A stretch of 64,000 bases of DNA from Pedobacter suwonensis (GTDB lineage: Bacteria > Bacteroidota > Bacteroidia > Sphingobacteriales > Sphingobacteriaceae). The position numbers were made by a program, and so were the translations under genes. Under the pieces are notes generated by a model. The model was not told where the DNA came from. It ran no database searches and worked only from the letters and a program-made list of their open reading frames with translations. The stretch lies in contig NZ_FOJM01000007.1 in assembly GCF_900111825.1 (NCBI RefSeq), forward strand, positions 213,669-277,668, read 5' to 3'. Below are positions 25,603-34,791 of the stretch, piece by piece (the stretch's first letter is position 1; each line of letters starts with the position of its first letter).

Positions 25603-28365
25603 TTACTTGTAATTGTCTTTTAAAAACTCCAGGTATTCATTAATCCTTGTTCTGTCTGTCAGTTTTTCAAAATTTTCTTTACTGATGATAAAGCCTTTAT
25701 ACAGGTTGGCCGGAACTTTCATAATATTCTTTAACTGACCAACAATGCTCGATTCGTAAAGTTTGGCATCCTCTAAATCGATAAAACTGGTAATGTAAAT
25801 CAACTGATCGTTATCCAACTCTACCAATTTATGTTCCAGATCGTTGTCCGGATAATTTCCGCGGTTAAACTGGCCAATGCCGAAGCGTGATGAACTTAAG
25901 GTTAAAGTGGCGTCAGCTACGTCTATTACGTAATAATATTCTTCTGATTTTGCCGTACTGAAAATACTGGCAGGTTTAGTTGGATCAACTGGCTTAACCT
26001 CAACTGGTTTGGCTACAGGAGTTGGTTCAGCTATTTTTGCTACAGGATTTTCAACCACCAGCGGTTTTTTTGGGACTGAAACTGTGGCGGCCTGGCTTAC
26101 AAAACGCGGCGTATTTGCATCAAAATCAACAAGGGCTACAGGACGCTGTTTAAATTCGTCAAGATTGGCCTCAATATACTTCAAGTGATCGCGTACCAAA
26201 GGCGTAATAATTTTGTCGTTAGGATAGCGATTGGTGATGAGGTTCAATTCGGTGAGTAGCGGATCAACCTTTGCTGTACGTCCAACAGCAATGGCTTTTA
26301 AATAAGCATATTGCGGTGCCAGATCATTTTCAGGGAAAGTGGTGATATTGTCATCAGCCTGTTTTACCACGGTGGCATAATCTTTTTTTATATAAGCATC
26401 GAAAGTTGAGTTGTAATTGTTAATGGCCATATTTTCCATCTGTGTTTGCTTGGCCGAGTACGATGGATCTAAAATATTCTTCGCGAAGTTTGATTCCGGG
26501 AATTTGGTCAGCACCAATTGCTTATACTGCTCAGATTTTACTTCATCAATGCCTTTATAATTGAGATATAAACTATAGTAAATGGCAACTAAATGATTAT
26601 TTTCCGGATATCTTTTAATCAGTTCCAGATATATTTTATTTGCTTCCTGCTTATCATTCAGTTCTTGTTGGTAAAAACTGGCAATTTCGAAATAGGCATC
26701 AATAATTTTTTGATCCGATAATGCCAATAGTGCTGGTGTGGTGGGTAAAGCATCCAAAAACTGCTTTTCCAGCGAGGTTTGATCTGCTGCCGTTTGGTTG
26801 GTTAGGCCATTTGCTGGTATAATTTCGGTAGCTACCTTTCCTCCCGCTAAAACCTGATTGGTTTCCTGTGCTGATGACCGGATGCTTTGGCGCCAGTTAT
26901 CTTCTAGCTGTCTTGTTCCCCACCTTTTTCTAAAATCAGCAAAACCATTACTAATTGCTGCATTATTATTGAAATAAAAAGTGTTGCCAACGGTATTGTT
27001 TGTCGTATTTAAGCTTCTGTTTGGAAAATCCGGATCATTTAAAAGTTGGTTGCTCATTACCTCTTCTGTACCGCGCACTTCAACCTTTGGCGTTAAATAA
27101 GCTTTTACTTTAGCCTCCCGTTCTGCAGCCGGAAGTTTGGCAAAAGCCTGAGCAGTATCTTCTTTTGCAATAATGGTATACCGGTCTGTTAAATATTGCA
27201 GGTTATCTGCCTTTTTAACAATGTTATCATAATCAAGGAAGTTTTTAGGTAAAATCATCACAGTACTATCGTAGTACAGTTTTGCTTTAACATAGTTGTT
27301 GAATTCTTTAAAATTTAAATCTGCAATTCTTAAGTAAGATAGCGCCTTTTGCGTTTGGTTTCTGGTGCTTTTTAAAACCGACTTATGGTAGTTTTCTTCT
27401 GCCTTTAAAAAATTTCCCTCTGCCGAGAAAAGCTCTCCAACCTGATAATAAATCTGATCGGTATAATCAGTATTTTTATCGTCTTTCAATAAAGCTAAAA
27501 GTTGCTGTTCCTTATTAAGTTTTTCTCCATTTAACAGTGCTTTCAGTTTAATCCGGTTTAAATTGGCATGGAAATACATCTCAAAAGGTGCATTGCTTTT
27601 TTCAACTTTGGTGAAGTTGGCATAAGCATCCTGAATATTTTTCTCTTTTTCCTGTAACTGCGCCAATATAAAACGCCAGCGGATGCGTAGCTGTTTTTCT
27701 GCAGGCAATGCAATGGCCGATTCTAAAAATAAGATGGCTTCTTTATTGCGTTTCTGGTATATGCGCATCTGGGCGGCTGTAGCCAGTGATTCGGCCAGGT
27801 CCTTTTTTAACTCATCGGACGCGCGTAGCATGGTATCGATAATTTTATCGGCCAGTACCATATTGTTGAGTTCCATTTGGCTACGTGCTTTCCAGTTCAT
27901 AGCCATGATAAATGTCTTCAGGTCGCTATTATAAGTTTTCGCCGTGTAATCAAAATACTCTGATGCGATAAAATAATTCCCTTTAAGGTAATTTGCCTTG
28001 CCCAAAAGCATGTAGGCATCGTCAATATAGTTACTGAAACTTTTATCGTTGATAATGGTTTGTCCTTTGGCAATCACATCGTCAAGCTGTTTATTGGCAG
28101 CCCCGGGTGTGAGTACTAAATTTATCTGTGGCTCAGGATCAAGGTAGACGGGTAGAATCTTTTCGTAATTATCCGCATAACTTTGCAGCAAACTCTCATT
28201 GTATTCGCTTAGTAAAACATTGGCGTTATAGATATAATTGTATTTTGCGGTTAAGTTCTGAAACCTACGGTCAACTGCAGTATCTTTATTTGCAACACAG
28301 CCATAAATAAAAATACTGATGAGAATAATTAAGGGATTTAAGTTTTTGTCAGCGTAATTTTTCAA
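25603..28365 (-). CDS. sprE: SprE/PorW-like TPR lipoprotein of type IX secretion
   Basis: A 920-residue lipoprotein (lipobox FIYGC, lipidated C23) built mostly of TPR-like helical repeats. Just after the lipobox the conserved RRFQNLTAKYNYIYNANVLLSE and DNYEKILPVYLDPEP segments match SprE of Flavobacterium johnsoniae and PorW of Porphyromonas gingivalis. A proline/valine/lysine-rich linker (about residues 775-810) separates a compact C-terminal domain. SprE/PorW is needed for full type IX secretion and gliding and is thought to link outer-membrane and periplasmic parts. It is divergent from the ATP synthase operon. Confidence 0.85.
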   Translation of the reverse strand: MKNYADKNLNPLIILISIFIYGCVANKDTAVDRRFQNLTAKYNYIYNANVLLSEYNESLLQSYADNYEKILPVYLDPEPQINLVLTPGAANKQLDDVIAKGQTIINDKSFSNYIDDAYMLLGKANYLKGNYFIASEYFDYTAKTYNSDLKTFIMAMNWKARSQMELNNMVLADKIIDTMLRASDELKKDLAESLATAAQMRIYQKRNKEAILFLESAIALPAEKQLRIRWRFILAQLQEKEKNIQDAYANFTKVEKSNAPFEMYFHANLNRIKLKALLNGEKLNKEQQLLALLKDDKNTDYTDQIYYQVGELFSAEGNFLKAEENYHKSVLKSTRNQTQKALSYLRIADLNFKEFNNYVKAKLYYDSTVMILPKNFLDYDNIVKKADNLQYLTDRYTIIAKEDTAQAFAKLPAAEREAKVKAYLTPKVEVRGTEEVMSNQLLNDPDFPNRSLNTTNNTVGNTFYFNNNAAISNGFADFRKRWGTRQLEDNWRQSIRSSAQETNQVLAGGKVATEIIPANGLTNQTAADQTSLEKQFLDALPTTPALLALSDQKIIDAYFEIASFYQQELNDKQEANKIYLELIKRYPENNHLVAIYYSLYLNYKGIDEVKSEQYKQLVLTKFPESNFAKNILDPSYSAKQTQMENMAINNYNSTFDAYIKKDYATVVKQADDNITTFPENDLAPQYAYLKAIAVGRTAKVDPLLTELNLITNRYPNDKIITPLVRDHLKYIEANLDEFKQRPVALVDFDANTPRFVSQAATVSVPKKPLVVENPVAKIAEPTPVAKPVEVKPVDPTKPASIFSTAKSEEYYYVIDVADATLTLSSSRFGIGQFNRGNYPDNDLEHKLVELDNDQLIYITSFIDLEDAKLYESSIVGQLKNIMKVPANLYKGFIISKENFEKLTDRTRINEYLEFLKDNYK

Positions 28366-28474
28366 GTATGATCAATCTCTTAGGTAATGTATAATAAACA
28401 ATATAGATAGAAAAATATTTTAATTGGTAACAAATTTTAATTATTCAAAGTTAATTTAATTATTGCATTAAAAA

Positions 28475-28699
28475 ATGGAAAATCAGCGAGGAGAAGATAC
28501 AAAGAAAAAGGTAAATGCAGCAGCAAAGTATTCTGCCATTGGTTTCCAGATGATCGCTACCATAGGCCTGCTTACTTTTATAGGTTATAAAATTGATGAA
28601 CACCGAAACAGCAAAACCAATTTAATTACTGCAGCTTTTGCCCTGGCCGGCGTAGGGATCGCACTTTATCAGGCGATCAGACAGGTTACCAGGGGTTAG
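28475..28699 (+). CDS. AtpZ/AtpI-family small membrane protein
   Basis: A 74-residue protein with a charged N-terminus and two membrane helices (about residues 22-42 and 49-68) with a GYKIDEHRNSKTN loop, typical of the AtpZ/AtpI family that leads ATP synthase operons. Related proteins assist Fo assembly or magnesium/calcium uptake. It is the first gene of the atp cluster; a reiterated CAGTTTTCAGTT stretch separates it from the next gene. Confidence 0.8.
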   Translation: MENQRGEDTKKKVNAAAKYSAIGFQMIATIGLLTFIGYKIDEHRNSKTNLITAAFALAGVGIALYQAIRQVTRG

Positions 28700-28745
28700 T
28701 TGGCAGTTTTCAGTTTTCAATTTGCAGTTAGCAGTTTTCAGTTAA
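28700..28745. repeat. Reiterated GCAGTTTTCAGTT words
   Basis: The words GGCAGTTTTCAGTTTTCAA and GCAGTTAGCAGTTTTCAGTT follow the stop of the atpZ-like gene immediately. They are the reverse complement of the CAACTGAAAACTG words at 2868-3106, so this is one dispersed word family. Confidence 0.55.
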
Positions 28746-28827
28746 CCGATTAACCAGTTAAATGGTTAAACAACAAAGCAGTTTTGCAATATTTCTTATG
28801 TTACTACTTACTTGATACTAAAAACCT

Positions 28828-28835
28828 TATCTTTG
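28828..28835 (+). promoter_or_regulatory. -7 box TATCTTTG within the atp cluster
   Basis: TATCTTTG matches TAnnTTTG and lies 31 bases before the TTG start at 28867. It could be a promoter for atpI-like and downstream atp genes that bypasses atpZ. Confidence 0.45.
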
Positions 28836-28866
28836 CAAAAAGTTTTATCTGCTAAGAAATTATACA

Positions 28867-29256
28867 TTGAGCCTAGCCAAATTTACCAGTATCTATTTTA
28901 TTTTCGTAGGCCTGTTAATAGGTGTGATCGCCGTTCTATCCCTTGTGTTTCCGGCCAGGCAGCTTTATGTAAACAATTTTTGGGTAATGTTCGGCTTTTT
29001 GGCTGGTATTACTTATATCGCTTACATGTTGGTTGATATCGGTGTAAAACGCGATCCTGAAGTGGGGGTGATGGCTATAATGGGATCAATTGCTGTGAAA
29101 ATGATTTTTTGTATGGCTTTCGTGTTGATTTACAGTATAAAAGCAAAGGGAATTGGGTCTGTGTTTCTGCTTAATTTTTTTTCTTTATATTTATTGTTTA
29201 CGGTCTTTGAAGTTTACTGTTTGTTACGTAACTTGCGCCACCAAAATTTAAAGTAA
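28867..29256 (+). CDS. AtpI-like membrane protein of the ATP synthase operon
   Basis: A 129-residue protein with four predicted membrane helices, starting at a TTG codon (MSLAKFTSIYFIFVGLLIG); no in-frame ATG exists upstream before the -7 box. Placement between the AtpZ-like gene and atpB and the four-helix layout fit the ATP synthase subunit I position. Sequence conservation is low, so the name rests mostly on context. It would assist assembly of the c-ring. Confidence 0.65.
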   Translation: MSLAKFTSIYFIFVGLLIGVIAVLSLVFPARQLYVNNFWVMFGFLAGITYIAYMLVDIGVKRDPEVGVMAIMGSIAVKMIFCMAFVLIYSIKAKGIGSVFLLNFFSLYLLFTVFEVYCLLRNLRHQNLK

Positions 29257-29270
29257 AAAACTGCCAATAA

Positions 29271-30404
29271 ATGGATTGTAACCGAGTTTTTGTGTCTAAA
29301 GTTAAAAGGCTAACTATTGTTTTTACGCTTTTAATCGCGTTTTTATCTATCAAAATTGATACTTTCGCTCAAGTTGATAGCGCTGTTGTACCTGTTGATA
29401 GTGCTGTTGCGGAATCTGCTCATGCTGTTTCAGGAGAACATGGAGCTGAGGCCAATCATGGTAAAGAAAAATTCGAGCCTACCAAAGTAATTATGGAACA
29501 CATTGCCGACTCGCACATGTGGCATCTTTGGGGACATACTTCGTTGCCTCTTCCGGTAATTTTATATACGCCTAATGGTTTAGAGGTTTTCTCATCAGGT
29601 AATTTTCATCATGGTGAACACGATTATAATGGTAAATACAATAACTATCGTTTAGAAGAGGATCATATTAAAGTGGTTGGTGCTGATGGTAAAGTGGATG
29701 AGGAAGCAAGTAAAGCTGTTTTAGATTTCTCGATCACTAAAAACGTTGCGGCGATGTTTGTGGCCATTCTGGTTATCCTTATTGTATTTATTTCGGTTGC
29801 CGGAGCTTATAAAAAACGCGCCGGTAAAGCACCAAGAGGTTTGCAATCTTTTATTGAGCCTGTAGTTCTTTTTGTAAGAGATGATATTGCTAAGCCCAAC
29901 ATTGGTCATAAATACGCGAAATTTATGCCTTATTTGTTGACTACTTTTTTCTTTATCCTATTTAATAACTTATTCGGTTTGATTCCGATTTTTCCAGGTG
30001 GTGCCAATGTTACCGGTAATATTGCCCTAACTTTTGTAATGGCTTTAGGTACTTTGATTATCGTTAACATCAATGGTAACAAATATTATTGGAAACATAT
30101 TTTCAGACCGGATGTTCCTTTTTGGTTATATCCGATTATGATTCCTGTGGAATTGATCGGTATCATTTCTAAGCCTTTCGCTTTGATGGTGCGTTTGTTT
30201 GCAAACATTACAGCTGGTCACATTATCGTATTAAGTTTAATATCCTTAATCTTTATTTTCGAAACACTGGCTATTGCCCCGGTTTCAGTTGCGTTCGTAT
30301 TGTTTATGGATGTGTTGGAATTATTGGTGGCATTTTTACAGGCCTTTATTTTTACCTTATTAACTGCCCTGTTTATTGGCATGGCAGTAGAAGAACATCA
30401 TTAA
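29271..30404 (+). CDS. atpB: F1Fo ATP synthase subunit a with N-terminal extension
   Basis: A 377-residue subunit a. It begins with a signal-like segment (residues 10-34, ending DTFAQ) and a histidine-rich periplasmic extension of about 120 residues (HAVSGEHGAEANHG, HMWHLWGHTSLPLPV, NFHHGEHDYNGKYNN). The membrane core then carries LFGLIPIFPGGANVTGN and the stator arginine helix KPFALMVRLFANITAGHI. Subunit a forms the two proton half-channels. The long N-terminal extension is usual in Bacteroidota but absent from E. coli. The gene follows the atpI-like gene by 14 bases. Confidence 0.93.
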   Translation: MDCNRVFVSKVKRLTIVFTLLIAFLSIKIDTFAQVDSAVVPVDSAVAESAHAVSGEHGAEANHGKEKFEPTKVIMEHIADSHMWHLWGHTSLPLPVILYTPNGLEVFSSGNFHHGEHDYNGKYNNYRLEEDHIKVVGADGKVDEEASKAVLDFSITKNVAAMFVAILVILIVFISVAGAYKKRAGKAPRGLQSFIEPVVLFVRDDIAKPNIGHKYAKFMPYLLTTFFFILFNNLFGLIPIFPGGANVTGNIALTFVMALGTLIIVNINGNKYYWKHIFRPDVPFWLYPIMIPVELIGIISKPFALMVRLFANITAGHIIVLSLISLIFIFETLAIAPVSVAFVLFMDVLELLVAFLQAFIFTLLTALFIGMAVEEHH

Positions 30405-30434
30405 CAGAAAACTATTTTTTACAAATTAATATAA

Positions 30435-30659
<225 letters not shown>

Positions 30660-30678
30660 TAAGCACTGAAAAAAATCA

Positions 30679-30714
30679 GGCTGGGTATTTAACGATTGGT
30701 TATTTACCCCGCCT
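30679..30714 (+). other. Hairpin between atpE and atpF
   Basis: GGCTGGGTA (30679-30687) can pair with TTTACCCCGCC (30703-30713) with small mismatches. It lies 19 bases after atpE and 35 before atpF. A stem here could raise the atpE:atpF product ratio by stabilising the upstream message. Confidence 0.45.
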
Positions 30715-30748
30715 TATTAAAAAGATTGTTTTTAAAAATTAGATAAAA

Positions 30749-31243
30749 ATGGAATTAGTAACCCCAAGCATAGGATTGGTTTTTTGGACATCGTTAGCAT
30801 TCATCTGCTTATTGATCTTACTTAGAAAATTCGCATGGAAACCTATTTTAGGTGCAATTCACGAGCGTGAGCAAAGCATTGATGAGGCTTTAAACAAAGC
30901 TGAATTGGCTAAACAGGAGATGGCTCGTTTAACCAGCCAGAATCAGGATTTAATGCAGCAGGCCCGTGCGGAGCGCGATGAGATTTTAAAGGAAGCTAAA
31001 ACCTTAAAAGATAGTATCTTAAATGAGGCTAAAAAACAGGCTCAGGTTGAAGGTGCTAAATTGATCGAGAAAGCTAAAATCGAGATTGAAAACCAAAAGA
31101 AAGCTGCTTTAGCTGAAGTTAAAGACCAGGTTTCTACTTTATCATTAGAAATTGCTGAACGTGTACTACGTACGCAGTTAGATGATAAAACCAAACAGGA
31201 AGCTTTAGTGGCTAATTTGTTAAAAGACGTTGAATTAAACTAG
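30749..31243 (+). CDS. atpF: F1Fo ATP synthase subunit b
   Basis: A 164-residue peripheral-stalk subunit with one N-terminal membrane helix (about residues 7-26) and a long charged helix starting KFAWKPILGAIHEREQSIDEAL, followed by heptad-like EAKKQAQVEGAKLIEKAK repeats. It dimerises to connect Fo to the delta subunit. Standard length; a word-repeat hairpin separates it from atpH. Confidence 0.93.
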   Translation: MELVTPSIGLVFWTSLAFICLLILLRKFAWKPILGAIHEREQSIDEALNKAELAKQEMARLTSQNQDLMQQARAERDEILKEAKTLKDSILNEAKKQAQVEGAKLIEKAKIEIENQKKAALAEVKDQVSTLSLEIAERVLRTQLDDKTKQEALVANLLKDVELN

Positions 31244-31249
31244 TTTGAG

Positions 31250-31354
31250 AAAATAGATAGGAGATACTAGATTTGAGACATTAGATATGAGAGAGGAGAT
31301 TACTCTGAATACTCAATCTCACATCTCACATCTCACATCTTCCATCTCACACCT
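31250..31354 (+). repeat. Word-repeat hairpin between atpF and atpH
   Basis: The left arm repeats GATACTAGATTTGAGACAT and GATATGAGAGAGGAG, and the right arm repeats CTCACAT three times then CTTCCATCTCACAC. Their complementarity gives a long imperfect stem covering nearly the whole 117-base gap. Confidence 0.6.
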
Positions 31355-31360
31355 AAATAT

Positions 31361-31900
31361 ATGTCAGAAATTAAAGTTGCAGGCAGATATGCCAAATCAT
31401 TAATAGACCTAGCCGTTGAAAACAACGCGTTAGAATCAGCTTATAATGATATGGTTTTGTTTGAGAAAGTGGTTGATGAAACCCCTGAACTAGAAGCAAT
31501 ATTAAAAAACCCGATTGTACCTTTAGATAAGAAAACTGGTATTTTAAACGGAATTTTTACGGATAAAGTAAGCAAACTAACCATCTCTTTTTTCAATGTT
31601 GTGGTAAGCAAAGGTCGTTCGGCGATTTTATTTGCAACAGCAAAACAGTTTATACAACAATATAATTTAATTAAAGGTATTGTTACTGCTGATGTAACTA
31701 CTGCAGCTGCTTTAAGTCCTGAGGCCAAAGAGCAGATTATAACGATTGTAAAAAAAGAATTAGGCGCCAACCAGGTTATAGTTAACGAAAAAATTAATGA
31801 GAAACTGATTGGTGGTTTTATATTAAAAGTTGGAGATAAGCAATTTGATGCCAGTATTGCCAGCGGTTTAAGTAAACTTAAAAAAGAATTTGCGCAGTAA
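31361..31900 (+). CDS. atpH: F1Fo ATP synthase subunit delta
   Basis: A 179-residue OSCP/delta subunit: N-terminal helical bundle starting KVAGRYAKSLIDLAVENNALE and the C-terminal signature INEKLIGGFILKVGDKQFDASIASGL. It caps F1 and binds the b dimer. It sits between two word-repeat hairpins in the operon. No oddities in length or motif. Confidence 0.94.
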   Translation: MSEIKVAGRYAKSLIDLAVENNALESAYNDMVLFEKVVDETPELEAILKNPIVPLDKKTGILNGIFTDKVSKLTISFFNVVVSKGRSAILFATAKQFIQQYNLIKGIVTADVTTAAALSPEAKEQIITIVKKELGANQVIVNEKINEKLIGGFILKVGDKQFDASIASGLSKLKKEFAQ

Positions 31901-32020
31901 GCGCCAGGCGGTAAGCGTATAGCGTTAAAACGCCAAACGCAAACCTCCAAACACAAAGAATATTGCGATAAGCGTATGGCACGGAAAACGCCAAGCGCCA
32001 TGCGCTAAGCACTAAACATT
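31901..32020 (+). repeat. Word-repeat hairpin between atpH and atpA
   Basis: The words GCGCCAGGCGGTAAGCGTA, TAGCGTTAAAACGCC, GATAAGCGTATGGC and AACGCCAAGCGCCATGCGCT fill the gap. AAGCGTAT and GCGCTTGGCG-type complements allow several nested stems. The words differ from those before atpH but resemble those before atpG. Confidence 0.6.
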
Positions 32021-32044
32021 TATAAAAAGATATAAAGTAAAATT

Positions 32045-33619
32045 ATGGTAGAGGTAAGACCAGACGAAGTATCGGCAATTATCAGACAGCAATTGGCGGG
32101 CTTCAAATCAGAAACCGAACTGGAAGAAGTTGGTACCGTGTTGCAAGTGGGCGACGGTATTGCCCGTGTTTACGGTTTAACTAAAGTTCAATCGGGAGAG
32201 TTGGTTGAATTTGCAAACGGCCTGCAAGGTATTGTATTAAACCTTGAAGAAGATAACGTTGGTGTGGTACTTTTGGGTGCTTCTGACGAGATCAAAGAAG
32301 GTGATACCATTAAACGTACCAAGAAAATTGCCTCTATTAAAGTTGGTGAAGGTATGCTTGGCCGCGTAGTAAACACTTTAGGTGAGCCTTTAGATGGTAA
32401 AGGTCCGATTCTGGGTGAAACTTACGAAATGCCTTTAGAGCGTAAAGCACCAGGTGTAATTTATCGTCAGCCGGTAAACGAGCCTTTACAAACTGGTATT
32501 AAAGCAATCGATGCAATGATTCCAATCGGTCGTGGTCAACGTGAGTTGGTTATTGGCGACCGTCAGATTGGTAAAACTGCCGTTTGTATTGATACCATTA
32601 TCAACCAAAAAGAATTTTATGAAGCAGGCCAGCCTGTGTTCTGTATTTATGTAGCTATTGGTCAGAAAAATTCTACTGTAGCCAACATTGTACGTACACT
32701 GGAAGAAAATGGCGCTTTACCATATACTGTTGTCGTTGCTGCTTCGGCTGCAGATCCTGCTCCAATGCAGTTCTATGCTCCGTTTGCAGGTGCTGCAATT
32801 GGCGAGTTTTTCCGTGATACAGGTAAACCAGCATTAATTGTTTATGATGATTTATCTAAACAAGCGGTAGCTTACCGTGAGGTATCTCTATTACTTCGTC
32901 GTCCACCGGGTCGTGAGGCTTATCCAGGAGACGTTTTCTACTTACACAGCCGTTTGTTAGAAAGAGCTGCGAAAATCAACGCTAACGATGATATCGCTAA
33001 AAACATGAACGATTTGCCAGAATCGATTAAACACATCGTTAAAGGTGGTGGTTCATTAACAGCTTTGCCAATTATCGAAACACAGGCGGGAGACGTTTCT
33101 GCATATATTCCAACCAACGTAATTTCGATTACTGATGGCCAGATTTTCTTAGAGTCGAACTTATTCAACTCTGGTATCCGTCCTGCAATTAACGTAGGTA
33201 TCTCGGTATCACGTGTAGGTGGTAACGCGCAGATCAAATCGATGAAAAAAGTAGCAGGTACGTTGAAATTAGACCAGGCTCAATACCGCGAGTTAGAGGC
33301 TTTCTCTAAATTCGGATCTGACTTGGATGCTGCAACTAAATCGGTACTTGATAAAGGTGCTCGTAACGTAGAAATGTTGAAACAAGCGCAGTTCTCTCCG
33401 TTTACTGTTGAGAAGCAAGTTGCAATTGTTTACGCAGGTACCAAAAACTTAATGCGTAATGTTCCGATAGATAAAGTAAAAGAATTTGAAACTGAATTCT
33501 TAAACCAGCTGGAATTGCGTCATCCTGAAACTCTATCAGCTTTAAAAGCTGGTAAATTTGATGATAACATTACCGGTGTTTTAGATACAGTAGCAAAAGA
33601 AATTTCAAGTAAATATTAA
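32045..33619 (+). CDS. atpA: F1Fo ATP synthase subunit alpha
   Basis: A 524-residue alpha subunit with Walker A GDRQIGKT, the [34 protein letters not shown] lead-in, [16 protein letters not shown], the [24 protein letters not shown] signature and the arginine-finger region [10 protein letters not shown]. It is the non-catalytic nucleotide-binding subunit alternating with beta. Full length and intact. Confidence 0.98.
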   Translation: MVEVRPDEVSAIIRQQLAGFKSETELEEVGTVLQVGDGIARVYGLTKVQSGELVEFANGLQGIVLNLEEDNVGVVLLGASDEIKEGDTIKRTKKIASIKVGEGMLGRVVNTLGEPLDGKGPILGETYEMPLERKAPGVIYRQPVNEPLQTGIKAIDAMIPIGRGQRELVIGDRQIGKTAVCIDTIINQKEFYEAGQPVFCIYVAIGQKNSTVANIVRTLEENGALPYTVVVAASAADPAPMQFYAPFAGAAIGEFFRDTGKPALIVYDDLSKQAVAYREVSLLLRRPPGREAYPGDVFYLHSRLLERAAKINANDDIAKNMNDLPESIKHIVKGGGSLTALPIIETQAGDVSAYIPTNVISITDGQIFLESNLFNSGIRPAINVGISVSRVGGNAQIKSMKKVAGTLKLDQAQYRELEAFSKFGSDLDAATKSVLDKGARNVEMLKQAQFSPFTVEKQVAIVYAGTKNLMRNVPIDKVKEFETEFLNQLELRHPETLSALKAGKFDDNITGVLDTVAKEISSKY

Positions 33620-33624
33620 TAAGC

Positions 33625-33690
33625 TAAGTGCAGGGCGCTAAGCGTTAGGCGATGGCCGGACGCTCAACGCCCTTCGCTCCACGCAAAACT
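33625..33690 (+). repeat. Word-repeat hairpin between atpA and atpG
   Basis: Left words GGGCGCTAAGCGTTAGGCGA and right words GACGCTCAACGCCCTTCGCT are imperfect complements, giving a GC-rich stem that fills the 76-base gap. Confidence 0.6.
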
Positions 33691-33695
33691 AAAGA

Positions 33696-34589
33696 ATGGC
33701 TAATTTAAAAGAAGTAAGAAACCGGATTGCGTCGGTACAGTCAACACAGCAGATTACCAAGGCTATGAAAATGGTTTCGGCAGCTAAGTTAAAACGTGCC
33801 ACTAATGCAATTATCGCTTTACGTCCTTATGCAACTAAACTGAAAGAGATTTTAGGTAATCTGTCTGCAAGTTTAGAAGGCTCTTCATCACCTTTTATTC
33901 AGGAGCGTGAGCCCAATAAGGTTTTAATCGTTACTGTTTCATCAAACCGTGGTTTGGCTGGAGCTTTTAACATGAACGTAATTAAAGCGGCCAATAATTT
34001 AATTGCTGAGAAGTATAGCGAACAGTTGAAAAACGGTAATGTGAGCATTATTTCTATCGGTAAGAAAACACAGGATTTTTACGAGAAACGCAAGTACAAC
34101 GTTATCGGTAACAATAACGAAATATTTTCAGATTTAACTTTTGAAAATGTAACCAAAATCACCGATGCCATTATGGCTGGTTTCGTTAAAGGCGAGTTTG
34201 ATAAAGTAGAGGTGGTGTACAACCGTTTCAGAAACGCAGCTGTACAGTTTATTACTACAGAACAGTTATTGCCTTTGCCAAAAGCTGAACCTGTAAATGA
34301 AACAAAAGTAGATAAGAAAACAACTAACGTTGATTATATTTTAGAGCCTTCTCAAGAAGAAATTGTAGAACAATTGATTCCTAAATCTATTAAAATCCAG
34401 TTGTACAAAGCGGTATTGGATTCACATGCTTCTGAACATGGTGCACGTATGACATCAATGGATAAGGCAACTGAAAATGCAGGTGAGTTATTAAAAGCTT
34501 TAAAACTTTCATACAACCAGGCACGTCAGGCAGCAATTACAACGGAGTTAACCGAGATTGTAAGCGGTGCAGCAGCATTGAACGGATAA
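33696..34589 (+). CDS. atpG: F1Fo ATP synthase subunit gamma
   Basis: A 297-residue gamma subunit: N-terminal coil NLKEVRNRIASVQSTQQITKAMKMVSAAKL, central VTVSSNRGLAGAFN and the C-terminal coil SEHGARMTSMDKATENA...LTEIVSGAAAL. It is the rotating shaft in F1. An insertion of lysine/glutamate-rich residues lies around 205-225. It ends the operon; a strong terminator follows and no atpD or atpC is nearby. Confidence 0.96.
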   Translation: MANLKEVRNRIASVQSTQQITKAMKMVSAAKLKRATNAIIALRPYATKLKEILGNLSASLEGSSSPFIQEREPNKVLIVTVSSNRGLAGAFNMNVIKAANNLIAEKYSEQLKNGNVSIISIGKKTQDFYEKRKYNVIGNNNEIFSDLTFENVTKITDAIMAGFVKGEFDKVEVVYNRFRNAAVQFITTEQLLPLPKAEPVNETKVDKKTTNVDYILEPSQEEIVEQLIPKSIKIQLYKAVLDSHASEHGARMTSMDKATENAGELLKALKLSYNQARQAAITTELTEIVSGAAALNG

Positions 34590-34641
34590 CAGTTTACAGT
34601 TATATATTGAGTTAGCAGTACACAATTAAATATAATATAGG

Positions 34642-34672
34642 CCCATTTCTTAGCTGAGATGGGTTTTTTTTT
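34642..34672 (+). terminator. Terminator of the atp operon
   Basis: CCCATTTC (34642-34649) pairs with GAGATGGG (34656-34663), followed by nine T residues. It lies 52 bases after atpG. Confidence 0.85.
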
Positions 34673-34690
34673 GTTTAGTCTGTTATAAAT

Positions 34691-34778
34691 CCAAAATTAT
34701 TATGTTATTTATGGATTTAAATCCAAAATTATTATGTTATTTATGGATTTAAATCCAGAATTATTATACTTTTGTGGA
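34691..34778 (+). repeat. 32-bp tandem iterons with GGATTTAAATCC palindromes
   Basis: Two exact 32-bp units (34691-34722 and 34723-34754) and a diverged third (34755-34778) precede the ATPase gene. Each junction carries the perfect 12-bp palindrome GGATTTAAATCC (34713-34724 and 34745-34756). The spacing of 32 bp is about three helical turns, so bound proteins would lie on one face. The third unit contains the -7 box TACTTTTG. Confidence 0.85.
34767..34774 (+). promoter_or_regulatory. -7 box TACTTTTG of the DUF4143 ATPase gene
   Basis: TACTTTTG matches TAnnTTTG, 17 bases before the ATG at 34792, within the last iteron. TTATGG at 34741 is near the -33 position. Confidence 0.5.
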
Positions 34779-34791
34779 ATACTTTTAACTT

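Noticed and set aside
31441..32001. Long minus-strand frame (about 186 codons) opposite atpH
   Set aside because: It is antisense to a conserved ATP synthase gene and its translation has no domain pattern.
34691..34778. Plasmid-type replication origin iterons
   Set aside because: No replication initiator gene is near and the surroundings are chromosomal; promoter operators fit better.
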